From Eggerthellaceae bacterium UBA5808 (GTDB lineage Bacteria; Actinomycetota; Coriobacteriia; Coriobacteriales; Eggerthellaceae), in contig DIDE01000042.1 in the NCBI GenBank assembly GCA_002417975.1, forward strand, positions 1 to 50,481: a stretch of 50,481 bases of DNA, written 5' to 3'. The notes beneath the pieces are model-generated. The model had not been told where the DNA came from and searched no databases. It was given only the letters and a program-made list of their open reading frames with translations. A program made the position numbers and the translations under genes. Positions 17,607 through 25,871 of this stretch are shown here, in pieces. The number at the start of each line of letters is the position of its first letter. Within the stretch, counting starts at the first letter, position 1.

Positions 17607-18264
17607 GCGTTGCACTCCGCTTTTCGTCTACTTCGCTTGTAGAAATAGGCACCTCAACGGACGAAGTCACTGTCTGAGTACTCGACTGCTTCTCTGCAGC
17701 ATTATCAACCGGTAATGCAACTTCAACATTGTCGGACGGTGCATCCTTAGCCTGATCTGATACGCCTTCGCTCAGTTGTTCCTTTGTAGAAGCATCGGAG
17801 GCAGCTGCATCACCATCAGTTGATTGAGCAGCCTGTTTATCGGAAGACTTTTCATCTTCGACACGCGCTATGCAGCCAAGAATACCATTAACAAAATGAG
17901 GAGATTCGTCTTCTCCGCCAAAGCTTTTTGCTAATTCAACGGCCTCATTGATACTCACCGAAATCGGCACCTGGTCAACATAGAGCATTTCAAATGTTGC
18001 CATATCCATAATTGCACGGTCGACGAGAGGCATACGGTCAATTGACCAATTCTGAGATGTCTCGTCCAACCTTTGTGCTATTTCATCGGCATGGGATTCC
18101 ACACCTTTAATCAGCACGACAGAATACTCTGGCAGTGAACCCTCACCAGGAATTACACATTCCCTCGTAAGGATCTCACTAACCGGAGTCTCCGTTATCT
18201 CATGCTCATAGAGGACCTGCACTGCCATACGGCGCGCAAGTGTTCGCTCATGTCGTTTCGTCAT
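17599..18264 (-). CDS. nusB: NusB antitermination factor with extra acidic tail
   Basis: The first 140 residues are NusB: RTLARRMAVQVLYEHEIT at the N-terminus, LVDRAIMDMATFEMLYVDQVPISVSINEAVELAKSFGGEDESPHFVNGILG in the core. NusB binds boxA RNA with NusE (S10) and prevents early termination in rRNA operons. About 80 more residues follow that are rich in Ser, Asp, Ala, Gln and Glu and look disordered; they are not part of the usual fold. The ATG at 18264 begins just before the conserved RTLARR segment; an upstream TTG at 18279 is less likely. Overlaps xseB by 8 bases at its 3' end. Confidence 0.93.
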   Translation of the reverse strand: MTKRHERTLARRMAVQVLYEHEITETPVSEILTRECVIPGEGSLPEYSVVLIKGVESHADEIAQRLDETSQNWSIDRMPLVDRAIMDMATFEMLYVDQVPISVSINEAVELAKSFGGEDESPHFVNGILGCIARVEDEKSSDKQAAQSTDGDAAASDASTKEQLSEGVSDQAKDAPSDNVEVALPVDNAAEKQSSTQTVTSSVEVPISTSEVDEKRSATHA

Positions 18265-18282
18265 GTACCCTATTCCCAAAAT

Positions 18283-18630
18283 CTATCCGACGAATCTGAT
18301 ACCGTCGATATACACATCGACAGATCCGACTCGTAAACCAATCTGACTAAGTACTGCATTAGAAACAGCTGATCGTACTTGATCAGCGACTTCTGGAAGT
18401 ACATAGCCATAATATACTTCAATACGAAGAGCAACAGTAAGCGTATCGTCATCATTTGCCTGGACATCAATGCCCTGTGTTGGCGGCTTCGTTGCAAAAA
18501 ACGAAGATAGACCACTCTGAGATGATCCACCGATACTTGCTACACCATCAACATCCTGAACAGCAATAGAGATGATCGTCTCGGCTACTCCGTCAGCGAG
18601 GGCCATACCCTCAAGATTCAAATCTGCCAT
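18283..18630 (-). CDS. Asp23/Gls24-family envelope stress protein
   Basis: A 115-residue Asp23 domain: LADGVAETIISIAVQDVDGVASIGG, then DDTLTVALRIEVYYGYVLPEVADQVRSAVSNAVLSQIGLRVGSVDVYIDGIRF, the characteristic ending. Family members are small abundant proteins that coat the membrane side or respond to alkaline and envelope stress; the biochemical role is not settled. It lies between accC (3-base gap) and nusB (18-base gap), the same place it has in many Gram-positive nusB operons. No membrane anchor is seen. Confidence 0.9.
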   Translation of the reverse strand: MADLNLEGMALADGVAETIISIAVQDVDGVASIGGSSQSGLSSFFATKPPTQGIDVQANDDDTLTVALRIEVYYGYVLPEVADQVRSAVSNAVLSQIGLRVGSVDVYIDGIRFVG

Positions 18631-18633
18631 ATG

Positions 18634-19980
18634 CTACGCTCCCATCTCGGTTTCGATGAAATCAGTGTAAACCTTTCCTGCGCAAAATGCTTTCTTCTCA
18701 AGCACCGACAAATGGAAAGGAATCGTCGTTTTGATTCCCTCAATCTTAAACTCATGCAACGCACGTTTACCACGCGCAATTGCCTCGTCACGATCGATAC
18801 CCCATACAATAAGCTTAGCAACCAGCGAATCATAGTAAGGAGAAATACACGCCCCAGGCTCAAGGTAGCTTTCAACACGCACACCAGGACCCGCAGGCAA
18901 TTCAAAACGGGTTATCGTGCCTGGACAAGGGCGAAAATCATGCTCTGGATCTTCGGCATTAATACGAAATTCGATCGCATGGCCATAAGGAGAAAAAGGC
19001 GCACGATCTGCACAACTCATTGGCTCGCCAGAGGCAATACGCAACTGCTCTTTAATAATGTCAACACCCGTGATGCATTCAGATACAGGATGCTCTACCT
19101 GAACACGCGTGTTCATCTCCATAAAGTAGAAGCTACCATCGTGGTCGAGCAAAAACTCAATCGTTCCCGCACTACGATAGTCAACAGCGCGAACAGCCTT
19201 TAGCGCTGCAACACCCATTGCTCGACGCGTTTCTTCGTCAAGAGCAGGACTCGGCGCCTCTTCCAAAAGCTTCTGATGACGACGCTGCAACGAGCAATCG
19301 CGCTCGCATAAAGCAACACGATTTCCAAAATCATCAGCAAGTACTTGAATCTCAACATGACGTGGGCGAAGTACGAGTTTTTCTAGATATACGTCGCCAT
19401 TACCAAACGCAGCAGTTGCTTCGGCGCGAGCCGCCATAAATTCTGATTCAAGATTGGCAGGATCATGCACTTCGCGCATGCCCTTGCCACCGCCGCCAGC
19501 ACTTGCCTTGATCAATACCGGATATCCGACTTCATCAGCAAAACGACGCGCTTCGTCAACCGTATCAACAACGCCATCAGAACCTGGAACAGTTGGTACA
19601 CCACAGGTCATCATCGTTGAACGAGCCGAAGCTTTATCGCCCATCCGATCAATACAATCAGCAGCTGGCCCAATAAAGATCAAATCATTGTCAGCACATG
19701 CACGGGCAAAATCAGCGTTTTCGGCCAAGAATCCATACCCAGGATGAATAGCTTGCGCTCCGGTATTTTTTGCCGCAGCAATAATGCTGGGTATCTGCAG
19801 ATAACTTTTTTGCGCCTGAGCAGGACCGATGCATACTGCTTCGTCGGCATAACGAACAGGAAGCGTATCCTTATCGGCGGTTGAGTACACCGCAACGGTC
19901 TTGATGCCCATCTCGCGCGCCGCACGCATAATTCTGAGTGCGATCTCACCGCGATTGGCGATCAGAATCTTCTTAAGCAT
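18634..19980 (-). CDS. accC: Biotin carboxylase subunit (AccC / PycA)
   Basis: ATP-dependent carboxylation of biotin on the carrier. Motifs in order: KKILIANRGEIALRIMRAAREMGI at the N-terminus, the ATP-grasp glycine loop KASAGGGGKGMR, EKLVLRPRHVEIQVLAD, ERDCSLQRRHQKLLEEAPSP, and MEMNTRVQVEHPVSECITGVDIIKEQL. Length 448 is typical. Its start overlaps the stop of the carboxyltransferase-biotinyl gene by one base, so the two form a pair. Because the partner is a pyruvate/oxaloacetate carboxyltransferase and no AccA/AccD is near, its main job is probably in pyruvate carboxylase; it might also serve acetyl-CoA carboxylase. Confidence 0.95.
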   Translation of the reverse strand: MLKKILIANRGEIALRIMRAAREMGIKTVAVYSTADKDTLPVRYADEAVCIGPAQAQKSYLQIPSIIAAAKNTGAQAIHPGYGFLAENADFARACADNDLIFIGPAADCIDRMGDKASARSTMMTCGVPTVPGSDGVVDTVDEARRFADEVGYPVLIKASAGGGGKGMREVHDPANLESEFMAARAEATAAFGNGDVYLEKLVLRPRHVEIQVLADDFGNRVALCERDCSLQRRHQKLLEEAPSPALDEETRRAMGVAALKAVRAVDYRSAGTIEFLLDHDGSFYFMEMNTRVQVEHPVSECITGVDIIKEQLRIASGEPMSCADRAPFSPYGHAIEFRINAEDPEHDFRPCPGTITRFELPAGPGVRVESYLEPGACISPYYDSLVAKLIVWGIDRDEAIARGKRALHEFKIEGIKTTIPFHLSVLEKKAFCAGKVYTDFIETEMGA

Positions 19981-21872
19981 CAGGCATTCTCCGGACCGGC
20001 AGCCTCGGCTGCATTATGCGATTCCACGTAGAAAAGAACGGTACCGAATTCAACCGCGTCACCATCTTCGACACAGATCTCGCGTACAGTGCCCATCTCT
20101 TCAGTCGTAATCTCATTCATAAGCTTCATTGCCTCAATGATGCACAAAGTCTGATGAGCGGTTACTTCATCGCCCACTTTAACAAACGCTGGCTCGCCAG
20201 GAGCAGGAGCAGCATAGAATGTACCAACCATAGGAGCGGTCACTGGAGTCCAGGTAGCTGGACGATCCTTGTCGTCATCCTTCGACGCAGAAGTTGATGA
20301 CTGATCTGCTTGTGCAGCCTCAGTATTCGATGCTTGAGCAGCAGGAACATCAGAAGAAGCAGGCGCCATACCAGGCATACGAACAGCAACACGCGAACCA
20401 TCCTCTTCGACGACGATCTCGCCAACGCCACTCTCCTGAGCTACGCGCACCAACTCGCGAATTTGATTGATATCCACGTAATCATCCTCCTTGGTTCCGC
20501 TCGATTCATCCTCGAGCAAGAAATCAACTTTCTCTGACGTACGATGCTTACTTAGATACGTACGTGCTTCATTCGGGAATAAGGCATACATCAAAACGTC
20601 TTCTTCGCTCTGAGCAAGATCCCCTATTTCTTCGGCTACCTCATCATACGTAGTCGTCACCAATGAACTCGGCGAAACAGACGGATCAAGGCGCTCGGAT
20701 GTACCAACAACCTTTTTAACAACATTAGGATCCATTGGGCCAGGAGCTTTGCCGTAATATCCACAAATGTAGTTTTTCATTTCCTTAGAGACAACGCCCC
20801 AACGACGACCGGTCAGCACGTTAAATACCGCTTGAGTACCCACAATTTGCGAAAGAGGCGTTACAAGTGGTGGATAACCAACTTCGGCACGAACCTTTGG
20901 AATCTCACGCATTACATCAATCAAGCGGTCTTCGGCACCCTGACCTTTAAGCTGCGAGACCAAGTTGCTCATCATGCCACCAGGAACCTGATGACTAAAT
21001 ACTTTCATATGCGTCAGCGACGTGACACCACGCTTGTAATGTTCGCGCTTACGGACGGTCTCCCAGTACTCAGCGATCTCAAACAGCAGATCAAGATCAA
21101 GCCCTGTATCGTAACGGCTCTCCTGAAGTGCAGCAACAATCATTTCTACCGCAGGCTGGCTATTGCCAAATGCAAGTGGAGCACTCGCCGTATCAGCAAT
21201 TGCTGCTCCGGCTTCAGCTGCCTTAACAATATTTGCTGGTGCCATACCACCGATATAGTGACAATGAATATGAAGAGGCAAACCAATCTCAGCATTAAAT
21301 GCTTTAACGATACGCTCGGTACGATACGGAGTGAGCATACCTGCCATATCTTTGATGCAGATGGTATCAGCACCAATATCTTTGAGTTGCTGAGCATATT
21401 CAAGATAGCTATCAAGCGTGTGAACAGGAGAAAGCGTATAAGAAATTGCGCCTTCGAATAATCCGCCACACTCTTTGATGGCCTCGGCGCTATCAACGAC
21501 ATTACGAATATCGTTGAGTGCATCAAAAATACGAAATACTTCGATGCCATTACGCTTCGAAGCCTTAATGAAATGATTAACTATATCGCGCGAATAATGC
21601 TTATATCCAACAAGATTTTGTCCACGGGAAAGCATTGCAAGCGGCGTATGCGGCGTTTTAGCCTTGATGGAGCGCAAGCGTTCCCAAGGATTCTCGTCAA
21701 GAAAGCGCAAACAAGCATCGAATGTTGCACCGCCCCAGGCCTCAATAGCCCAGAATCCAACTTGATCCATCTTCGGTAGGATCGGTAACATATCGCCCGT
21801 TTGCATACGCGTTGCCCACAGACTCTGCTGTCCATCGCGTATGGTTGTATCCATGATCTTTAGTCTAGACAT
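19980..21872 (-). CDS. pycB: Pyruvate carboxylase B subunit / oxaloacetate decarboxylase alpha-like (carboxyltransferase plus biotinyl domain)
   Basis: About 630 residues from the ATG at 21872. The N-terminal HMGL-like TIM barrel has IMDTTIRDGQQSLWATRM, the metal-site HIHCHYIGG, and CIKDMAGMLTPY; a PYC/OADA domain follows. A Ser/Ala/Gln-rich linker leads to a C-terminal biotinyl domain with EAMKLMNEI, whose lysine (about 583 in this numbering) is biotinylated. Together with the adjacent biotin carboxylase it should form a two-subunit pyruvate carboxylase making oxaloacetate. The same subunit type occurs in sodium-pumping oxaloacetate decarboxylase, but no membrane beta subunit is seen here. 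The frame is open to 21992; the extra 40 residues lack family similarity and GAGGAG precedes 21872. Confidence 0.93.
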   Translation of the reverse strand: MSRLKIMDTTIRDGQQSLWATRMQTGDMLPILPKMDQVGFWAIEAWGGATFDACLRFLDENPWERLRSIKAKTPHTPLAMLSRGQNLVGYKHYSRDIVNHFIKASKRNGIEVFRIFDALNDIRNVVDSAEAIKECGGLFEGAISYTLSPVHTLDSYLEYAQQLKDIGADTICIKDMAGMLTPYRTERIVKAFNAEIGLPLHIHCHYIGGMAPANIVKAAEAGAAIADTASAPLAFGNSQPAVEMIVAALQESRYDTGLDLDLLFEIAEYWETVRKREHYKRGVTSLTHMKVFSHQVPGGMMSNLVSQLKGQGAEDRLIDVMREIPKVRAEVGYPPLVTPLSQIVGTQAVFNVLTGRRWGVVSKEMKNYICGYYGKAPGPMDPNVVKKVVGTSERLDPSVSPSSLVTTTYDEVAEEIGDLAQSEEDVLMYALFPNEARTYLSKHRTSEKVDFLLEDESSGTKEDDYVDINQIRELVRVAQESGVGEIVVEEDGSRVAVRMPGMAPASSDVPAAQASNTEAAQADQSSTSASKDDDKDRPATWTPVTAPMVGTFYAAPAPGEPAFVKVGDEVTAHQTLCIIEAMKLMNEITTEEMGTVREICVEDGDAVEFGTVLFYVESHNAAEAAGPENA

Positions 21873-22014
21873 GTGCCTTTGCAACTCCTCAGTTCTCACA
21901 TCGTCTGATTGCTCGGACCGTTGCGAAGATGTAGAAACCGTCGTACAACCGATCCGTCTATCCCACGATCGACGGCCGAAAGTTCCTGACATTGCATGCG
22001 TTCAGGTAATTCGC

Positions 22015-22043
22015 ATTATATCGGAATCAACACGATTGACTCA
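22015..22043 (-). promoter_or_regulatory. Candidate promoter for the pycB-accC-nusB-dxs operon
   Basis: Perfect TATAAT -10 on the minus strand (22015-22020) in the only sizeable gap upstream of pycB. The -35 at 17-base spacing, TGAGTC, matches the consensus poorly, so an activator or a different start is possible. Confidence 0.4.
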
Positions 22044-22118
22044 TACAAAGCGTTATTTCGTAAACAAGCAACACATACCCCAGACAACGACAACATTCTA
22101 GGGCACACAAGCAAACGA

Positions 22119-22207
22119 AGCAGGAAATCATTATCAACTGTATTCGAGGTACACGGTACCTATAACGTATATGCTCAAACACACAATGTATATGCAGATT
22201 TCCTGCT
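22119..22207. repeat. 11-base inverted repeat with nested palindrome
   Basis: AGCAGGAAATC (22119-22129) and its exact complement (22197-22207) flank 67 bases that hold GGTAC-ACG-GTACC and repeated GTATATGC and TGCTCAAACAC words. Seen directly. If transcribed from a promoter beyond 22207 it would form a long stem; otherwise it may be a set of protein sites. Confidence 0.6.
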
Positions 22208-22244
22208 CAAACACGCCTATCTATAATACAAATTCTAACGGATA

Positions 22245-23276
22245 TTACTCTGCATCCGCATATCCGTTTGGATTCATTTTTTGCCAGCGCCAAGAGTCAC
22301 GGCACATTTCTTCAATACCGTAACGGGCATGCCAACCAAGATCGCGAGCTGCCTTATCTGCATTGGCATAGCATTCGGCAATATCTCCTGCACGACGAGG
22401 CTTGATGTCGTAAGGAATGGTAATACCTGTTGCGGATTCAAACGCATGAACCACATCAAGTACACTGTATCCTTCGCCCGTTCCGAGATTCCAGATAAAG
22501 ACACCATGTTTACCAGCAATATAATCGAGCGCACAAACATGGCCAGATGCAAGATCCATTACGTGAATATAATCTCTCACGCCTGATCCATCATGAGTAT
22601 CATAGTCGTCGCCAAAGACACGCAAACGCTCAAGTTTTCCAAGAGCAACCTGCGTAATGTAAGGCATAAGATTATTTGGCACGCCGGTTGGATCCTCGCC
22701 CATCAAACCAGAAGGATGCGCTCCAATTGGGTTGAAATAACGCAGCAGCGTGATGTTCCACTCATTGTCGCCAATATAGAGATCCGTTAAGATGCGCTCG
22801 AGCATCTTTTTAGTCTCGCCATAAGGATTCGTTGCTTCACCCAAAGGACATTCCTCGGTAATGGGCACAAACGCAGGATCGCCATAAACAGTAGCCGAAG
22901 AACTGAAGACAATTGTCTTAACACCATGCTTGCGCATGACATCAAGCAGCACAAGCGTTCCGCTCACATTGTTCTCGTAGTACTCCCACGGTAAACCGAC
23001 CGATTCACCAACCGCTTTGAGACCAGCAAAATGAATAACAGCATCAATGGACTCAGCGGAGAACATTTCCTCAAGAGCGCTACGATCACGGATGTCCGCT
23101 TCGTAAAACTTTGGCTTCGTCCCCGTGATCCGCTCGATACGGTTGAGGACTTCCTTCTTCGAATTAACCAGATTATCAAGAATAACTACATCGTATCCTG
23201 CATTGATTAATTCAACGCACGTATGACTACCAATAAACCCGGTTCCGCCGGTAACCAGAATCGTACCTTGTGCCAT
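22245..23276 (-). CDS. galE: UDP-glucose 4-epimerase
   Basis: Short-chain dehydrogenase family enzyme that interconverts UDP-glucose and UDP-galactose (often also the N-acetyl forms), supplying sugars for surface polymers. The NAD-binding GGTGFIGSH is at the N-terminus, the catalytic serine in FSSSATVYG, and the YxxxK pair in NPYGETKKM. The C-terminal RRAGDIAECYANADKAARDLGWHA is typical GalE. I start at the ATG at 23276, with AAGGA 6 bases upstream, giving 343 residues; the frame is open to 23291. It stands alone between efp and a long gap. No other Leloir gene is nearby, which suggests use in cell-envelope synthesis rather than galactose breakdown. Confidence 0.95.
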   Translation of the reverse strand: MAQGTILVTGGTGFIGSHTCVELINAGYDVVILDNLVNSKKEVLNRIERITGTKPKFYEADIRDRSALEEMFSAESIDAVIHFAGLKAVGESVGLPWEYYENNVSGTLVLLDVMRKHGVKTIVFSSSATVYGDPAFVPITEECPLGEATNPYGETKKMLERILTDLYIGDNEWNITLLRYFNPIGAHPSGLMGEDPTGVPNNLMPYITQVALGKLERLRVFGDDYDTHDGSGVRDYIHVMDLASGHVCALDYIAGKHGVFIWNLGTGEGYSVLDVVHAFESATGITIPYDIKPRRAGDIAECYANADKAARDLGWHARYGIEEMCRDSWRWQKMNPNGYADAE

Positions 23277-23341
23277 TTCGCATCCTTTCAAAGAATCACG
23301 CGAATCCTACAGCTGTTCAAGCTATCGTTCTAGACAATAAA

Positions 23342-23902
23342 CTAGACGCGCTTGATAAAGCGACCATCACGCGTATCAATTTGGAGAACATCGTCTTGAT
23401 TAACGTACATTGGTACCTGAACCTGAGCGCCCGTTTCGAGCGTAGCTGGTTTGGTTCCGCCCTGTACGGTATCGCCCTTAAAACCAGGGTCAGTTTCGGT
23501 AACTTTGAGCTCAACAAACATCTGAGGCTCAATGCTGATTAGTTCAGTATCGGCATAAAGAAGCGTAACTTCGTCGTTCTCCTTCAGCCATTTTGACTGC
23601 TCTCCAACGACATCAGCAGGAATAGACATCTGTTCAAAGCTTGTTGTATCCATGAAATAGAAATCTGCACCATCATTGTAGAGATACTGCATCGTCTTAG
23701 TTTCGGTACGAACGCTATCGAATTTTGTACCGCTATTAAACGTATATTCGACTACACGGCCAGACCTAATATCGCGCAATTTAGTGCGTACAAACGCACC
23801 GCCCTTGCCAGGCTTAACATGTTGGAATTCAATGATCGTGCACAGCTTGCTATTGTATTTAATGCAAAGACCGTTTTTGAAATCCGCTGTTGAGATTGAC
23901 AT
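23342..23902 (-). CDS. efp: Translation elongation factor P
   Basis: EF-P relieves ribosomes stalled at polyproline. The three beta-barrel domains are present in 186 residues, with the KOW-like N-terminal domain (MSISTADFKNGLCIKYNSKLCTIIEFQHVKPGKGGAFVRTKLR) and the signature ETDPGFKGDTVQGGTKPATLETGAQVQVPMYV. The tip loop is PGKGGAF with Lys33 at the functional position. The loop is not the PGKGP type of unmodified actinobacterial EF-P, nor does the window hold epmA/epmB or a rhamnosyltransferase earP (which would need Arg). AGGAGG lies 7 bases before the ATG. In related genomes efp sits beside the aro/pepP genes; here the ABC operon lies between them. Confidence 0.96.
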   Translation of the reverse strand: MSISTADFKNGLCIKYNSKLCTIIEFQHVKPGKGGAFVRTKLRDIRSGRVVEYTFNSGTKFDSVRTETKTMQYLYNDGADFYFMDTTSFEQMSIPADVVGEQSKWLKENDEVTLLYADTELISIEPQMFVELKVTETDPGFKGDTVQGGTKPATLETGAQVQVPMYVNQDDVLQIDTRDGRFIKRV

Positions 23903-24223
23903 ATATCCTCCTGGAACGCGCTCTTCTCGTTCAAATCTACCCTTTATACCATACGCATCAATCGATTGAACCCTGAGCTACAGCACCCTATTAGCCTCAT
24001 CCGTTATACAGATAAGAGGTTCACTTGTGTCCTATCGACGATAAAAAATACCCTCTGCGTCCTGAGAGCACATGGAAAAGTTGAACACCATTATACCCAT
24101 CTCGCCCACCATGTGAGGCAAACACACGCAAGTCCCGTATTTATTCGTTTGAGTAAGCAGCATATGCATCCCAAAATAAGGACTTACAAACCAATTACAT
24201 TCAAGGCATGATACAAAGACAGA
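23903..24223. other. Gap between the ABC operon and efp; candidate efp promoter
   Basis: No gene is supported. On the minus strand a TATAAA -10 (plus 23943-23948) lies 41 bases before the efp start, with a weak TTCAAT -35 at 16-base spacing (plus 23965-23970), and a strong AGGAGG follows just before efp. The rest of the gap shows only short inverted repeats (for example 24069-24075 with 24109-24115) and no clear terminator for the ABC operon. Confidence 0.4.
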
Positions 24224-25003
24224 TCAATCATCAAGCGTAAAAATCGCCGAACGTAATTGAGCAACGTATGGATCATTGACATGAGCAAAATCACTCGAAT
24301 CAAAAGACACAACGACGCTCCCATCGCGCATAACAATAATGCGTGAACACATTCTTTGTGCAACCGCTAAATCATGGTGAACAAATAGGTAGCTAATATT
24401 TCGCTCAGCACGAATATGCTCAAGCAATTGGAGGATTTGCTCTTGCACCGTCATATCGAGCGCACTTGTCGCCTCATCAAGAATTAACAATTCTGGGTTT
24501 GACGCAAGCGCACGAGCAATCGCAACACGCTGGAGTTGTCCACCCGATAGCTCACCTGGTTTTCGTTCGATAAACGATGAGGAAAGTTGAACGTGTTCGA
24601 GCAGATCAGAAACGCGATCATGAACATCATCTGCGTGGCAGATGCCAAAGTTTATCAATGGCTCGGATAGCGTGCGTCCGATAGTCCATGCAGGATCAAA
24701 AGCGCACATAGGATCTTGAGCGACCATCTGAATATGACGCCGTAGGTCATGTCGACAAGCTGTATCGATCGGATGACCCTTCCAGAGAAGCAATCCTGAC
24801 GTTGGATTAGCAAGCAGACAAACTACGCGTGCCACGCTACTCTTGCCCGCTCCGCTTTCGCCAACCAAAGCCAGGCTTTCGCCCTCATTAATTCGGAAGC
24901 TCACATCGTTTACTGCCGAAACAGTCTGTTTTCGACCGTATAACAAACTAAGATGGCGGACTTCGAGCAACGGCGCATCACTATGGGTGTCATTTGCAGC
25001 CAT
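24224..25003 (-). CDS. Nickel/peptide ABC transporter ATP-binding protein (NikE/OppF type)
   Basis: A 259-residue ABC ATPase: Walker A GESGAGKSS, Q-loop VAQDPMCAFDP, signature LSGGQLQRVAIARAL, Walker B LLILDEATSALD, and the H-loop in FVHHDLAVAQ. It lacks the cysteine-containing C-terminal oligopeptide-transporter extension found in OppF/DppF, so it is closer in length to NikE. Start overlaps the stop of the other ATPase gene by one base. It is the last gene of the methyltransferase-permease-binding protein operon and works with the second ATPase as the engine of one importer. Confidence 0.9.
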   Translation of the reverse strand: MAANDTHSDAPLLEVRHLSLLYGRKQTVSAVNDVSFRINEGESLALVGESGAGKSSVARVVCLLANPTSGLLLWKGHPIDTACRHDLRRHIQMVAQDPMCAFDPAWTIGRTLSEPLINFGICHADDVHDRVSDLLEHVQLSSSFIERKPGELSGGQLQRVAIARALASNPELLILDEATSALDMTVQEQILQLLEHIRAERNISYLFVHHDLAVAQRMCSRIIVMRDGSVVVSFDSSDFAHVNDPYVAQLRSAIFTLDD

Positions 25004-25866
25004 TACGCCGTCACCTTCGGAACAGCCGCAATCAGTGTTTTCGTCTGTACCTGCTGCGGGTTCTTAATAACCTCGGCCGCACTGCCATATTCGATTACGC
25101 GACCCTTATCCATAACGGCAATCGACGTGCACACATGGTAGGCAAGCGCAATATTGTGGGTAACCAAGATAAGAGCCGTTCCATAGTCACGATTGAGCGA
25201 CAGTAATTCATTGACAACCTTCAATTGAGTCGTCGTATCAAGTGCACTTGTCGGCTCATCAGCAAGCAGCAAGGATGGCTCAAACGCCATAGCCATCGCA
25301 ATAGCTACGCGTTGTTGCATCCCTCCAGAAAGCTGAAACGCATAAGATTGAGCAATATGTTCAGGATCATGCAAACCCATACGCTTGAGCAAATCAATCG
25401 ATACTTTTTTGCCCTCGCGCTTAGTGCACCCACGGTGCATACAGACAACTTCGGTCACCTGAGCACCTATGCGCATTGAAGGATCAAACATACGACCGGG
25501 ATTCTGAAAAATCATCGCAATGCGATCGCCTCGGACACGATCAAGTTCCGCCTCGTTCAGCGATAGCAGATCGTGCCCTTCAAATAATGCATTCCCTGTA
25601 ATGTCGGCCGACTGTGGAAGTAAGCGAATAAGAGCATGGAGCAATGTGGACTTCCCTGCTCCACTTTCACCAACTATGCCGAGTATGTCACCTGCTCTAA
25701 CCGATAAAGAAACGTCAGTCACCGCATTGCAAGATGCGTTCGACAAAGAAGTATCCATCTGAACCATCGACCCACGATATGACACGCTCATATCGTGGAT
25801 ATCGAGTAGCTTAGATTGTCTCTTGCGAGAATCGTGCCGGTCGATATGTTCAGATTCATATTCCAT
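25003..25866 (-). CDS. Nickel/peptide ABC transporter ATP-binding protein (NikD/OppD type)
   Basis: A 287-residue ABC ATPase: Walker A GESGAGKST, Q-loop MIFQNPGRMFDPSMRIGAQV, signature LSGGMQQRVAIAMAM, Walker B LLLADEPTSALD, switch histidine in LVTHNIALA. The Q-loop style and GGMQQR signature are those of the OppD/NikD half of peptide-nickel importers. A C-terminal extension with a cysteine cluster is missing. It starts 5 bases after the binding-protein stop, with no clear ribosome site, so it probably relies on translational coupling. Confidence 0.9.
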   Translation of the reverse strand: MEYESEHIDRHDSRKRQSKLLDIHDMSVSYRGSMVQMDTSLSNASCNAVTDVSLSVRAGDILGIVGESGAGKSTLLHALIRLLPQSADITGNALFEGHDLLSLNEAELDRVRGDRIAMIFQNPGRMFDPSMRIGAQVTEVVCMHRGCTKREGKKVSIDLLKRMGLHDPEHIAQSYAFQLSGGMQQRVAIAMAMAFEPSLLLADEPTSALDTTTQLKVVNELLSLNRDYGTALILVTHNIALAYHVCTSIAVMDKGRVIEYGSAAEVIKNPQQVQTKTLIAAVPKVTA

Positions 25867-25871
25867 ACTGT

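Larger units (their letters stand above)
21873..22244. other. Non-coding gap between galE and pycB with repeats and a candidate promoter
   Basis: No protein gene is supported. On the minus strand a consensus TATAAT (22015-22020) lies 143 bases before pycB, with only a weak -35 (TGAGTC at 17-base spacing). An 11-base inverted repeat, AGCAGGAAATC at 22119-22129 and its complement at 22197-22207, encloses a smaller palindrome (GGTAC-ACG-GTACC near 22148) and two 11-base direct copies of TGCTCAAACAC. This could be a structured leader or an operator region for the pyc-nusB-dxs operon. Confidence 0.5.

Noticed and set aside
24069..24115. CACATGG / CCATGTG inverted repeat as terminator of the ABC operon
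   Set aside because: Seven bases with a 33-base loop and no T run; likely chance.
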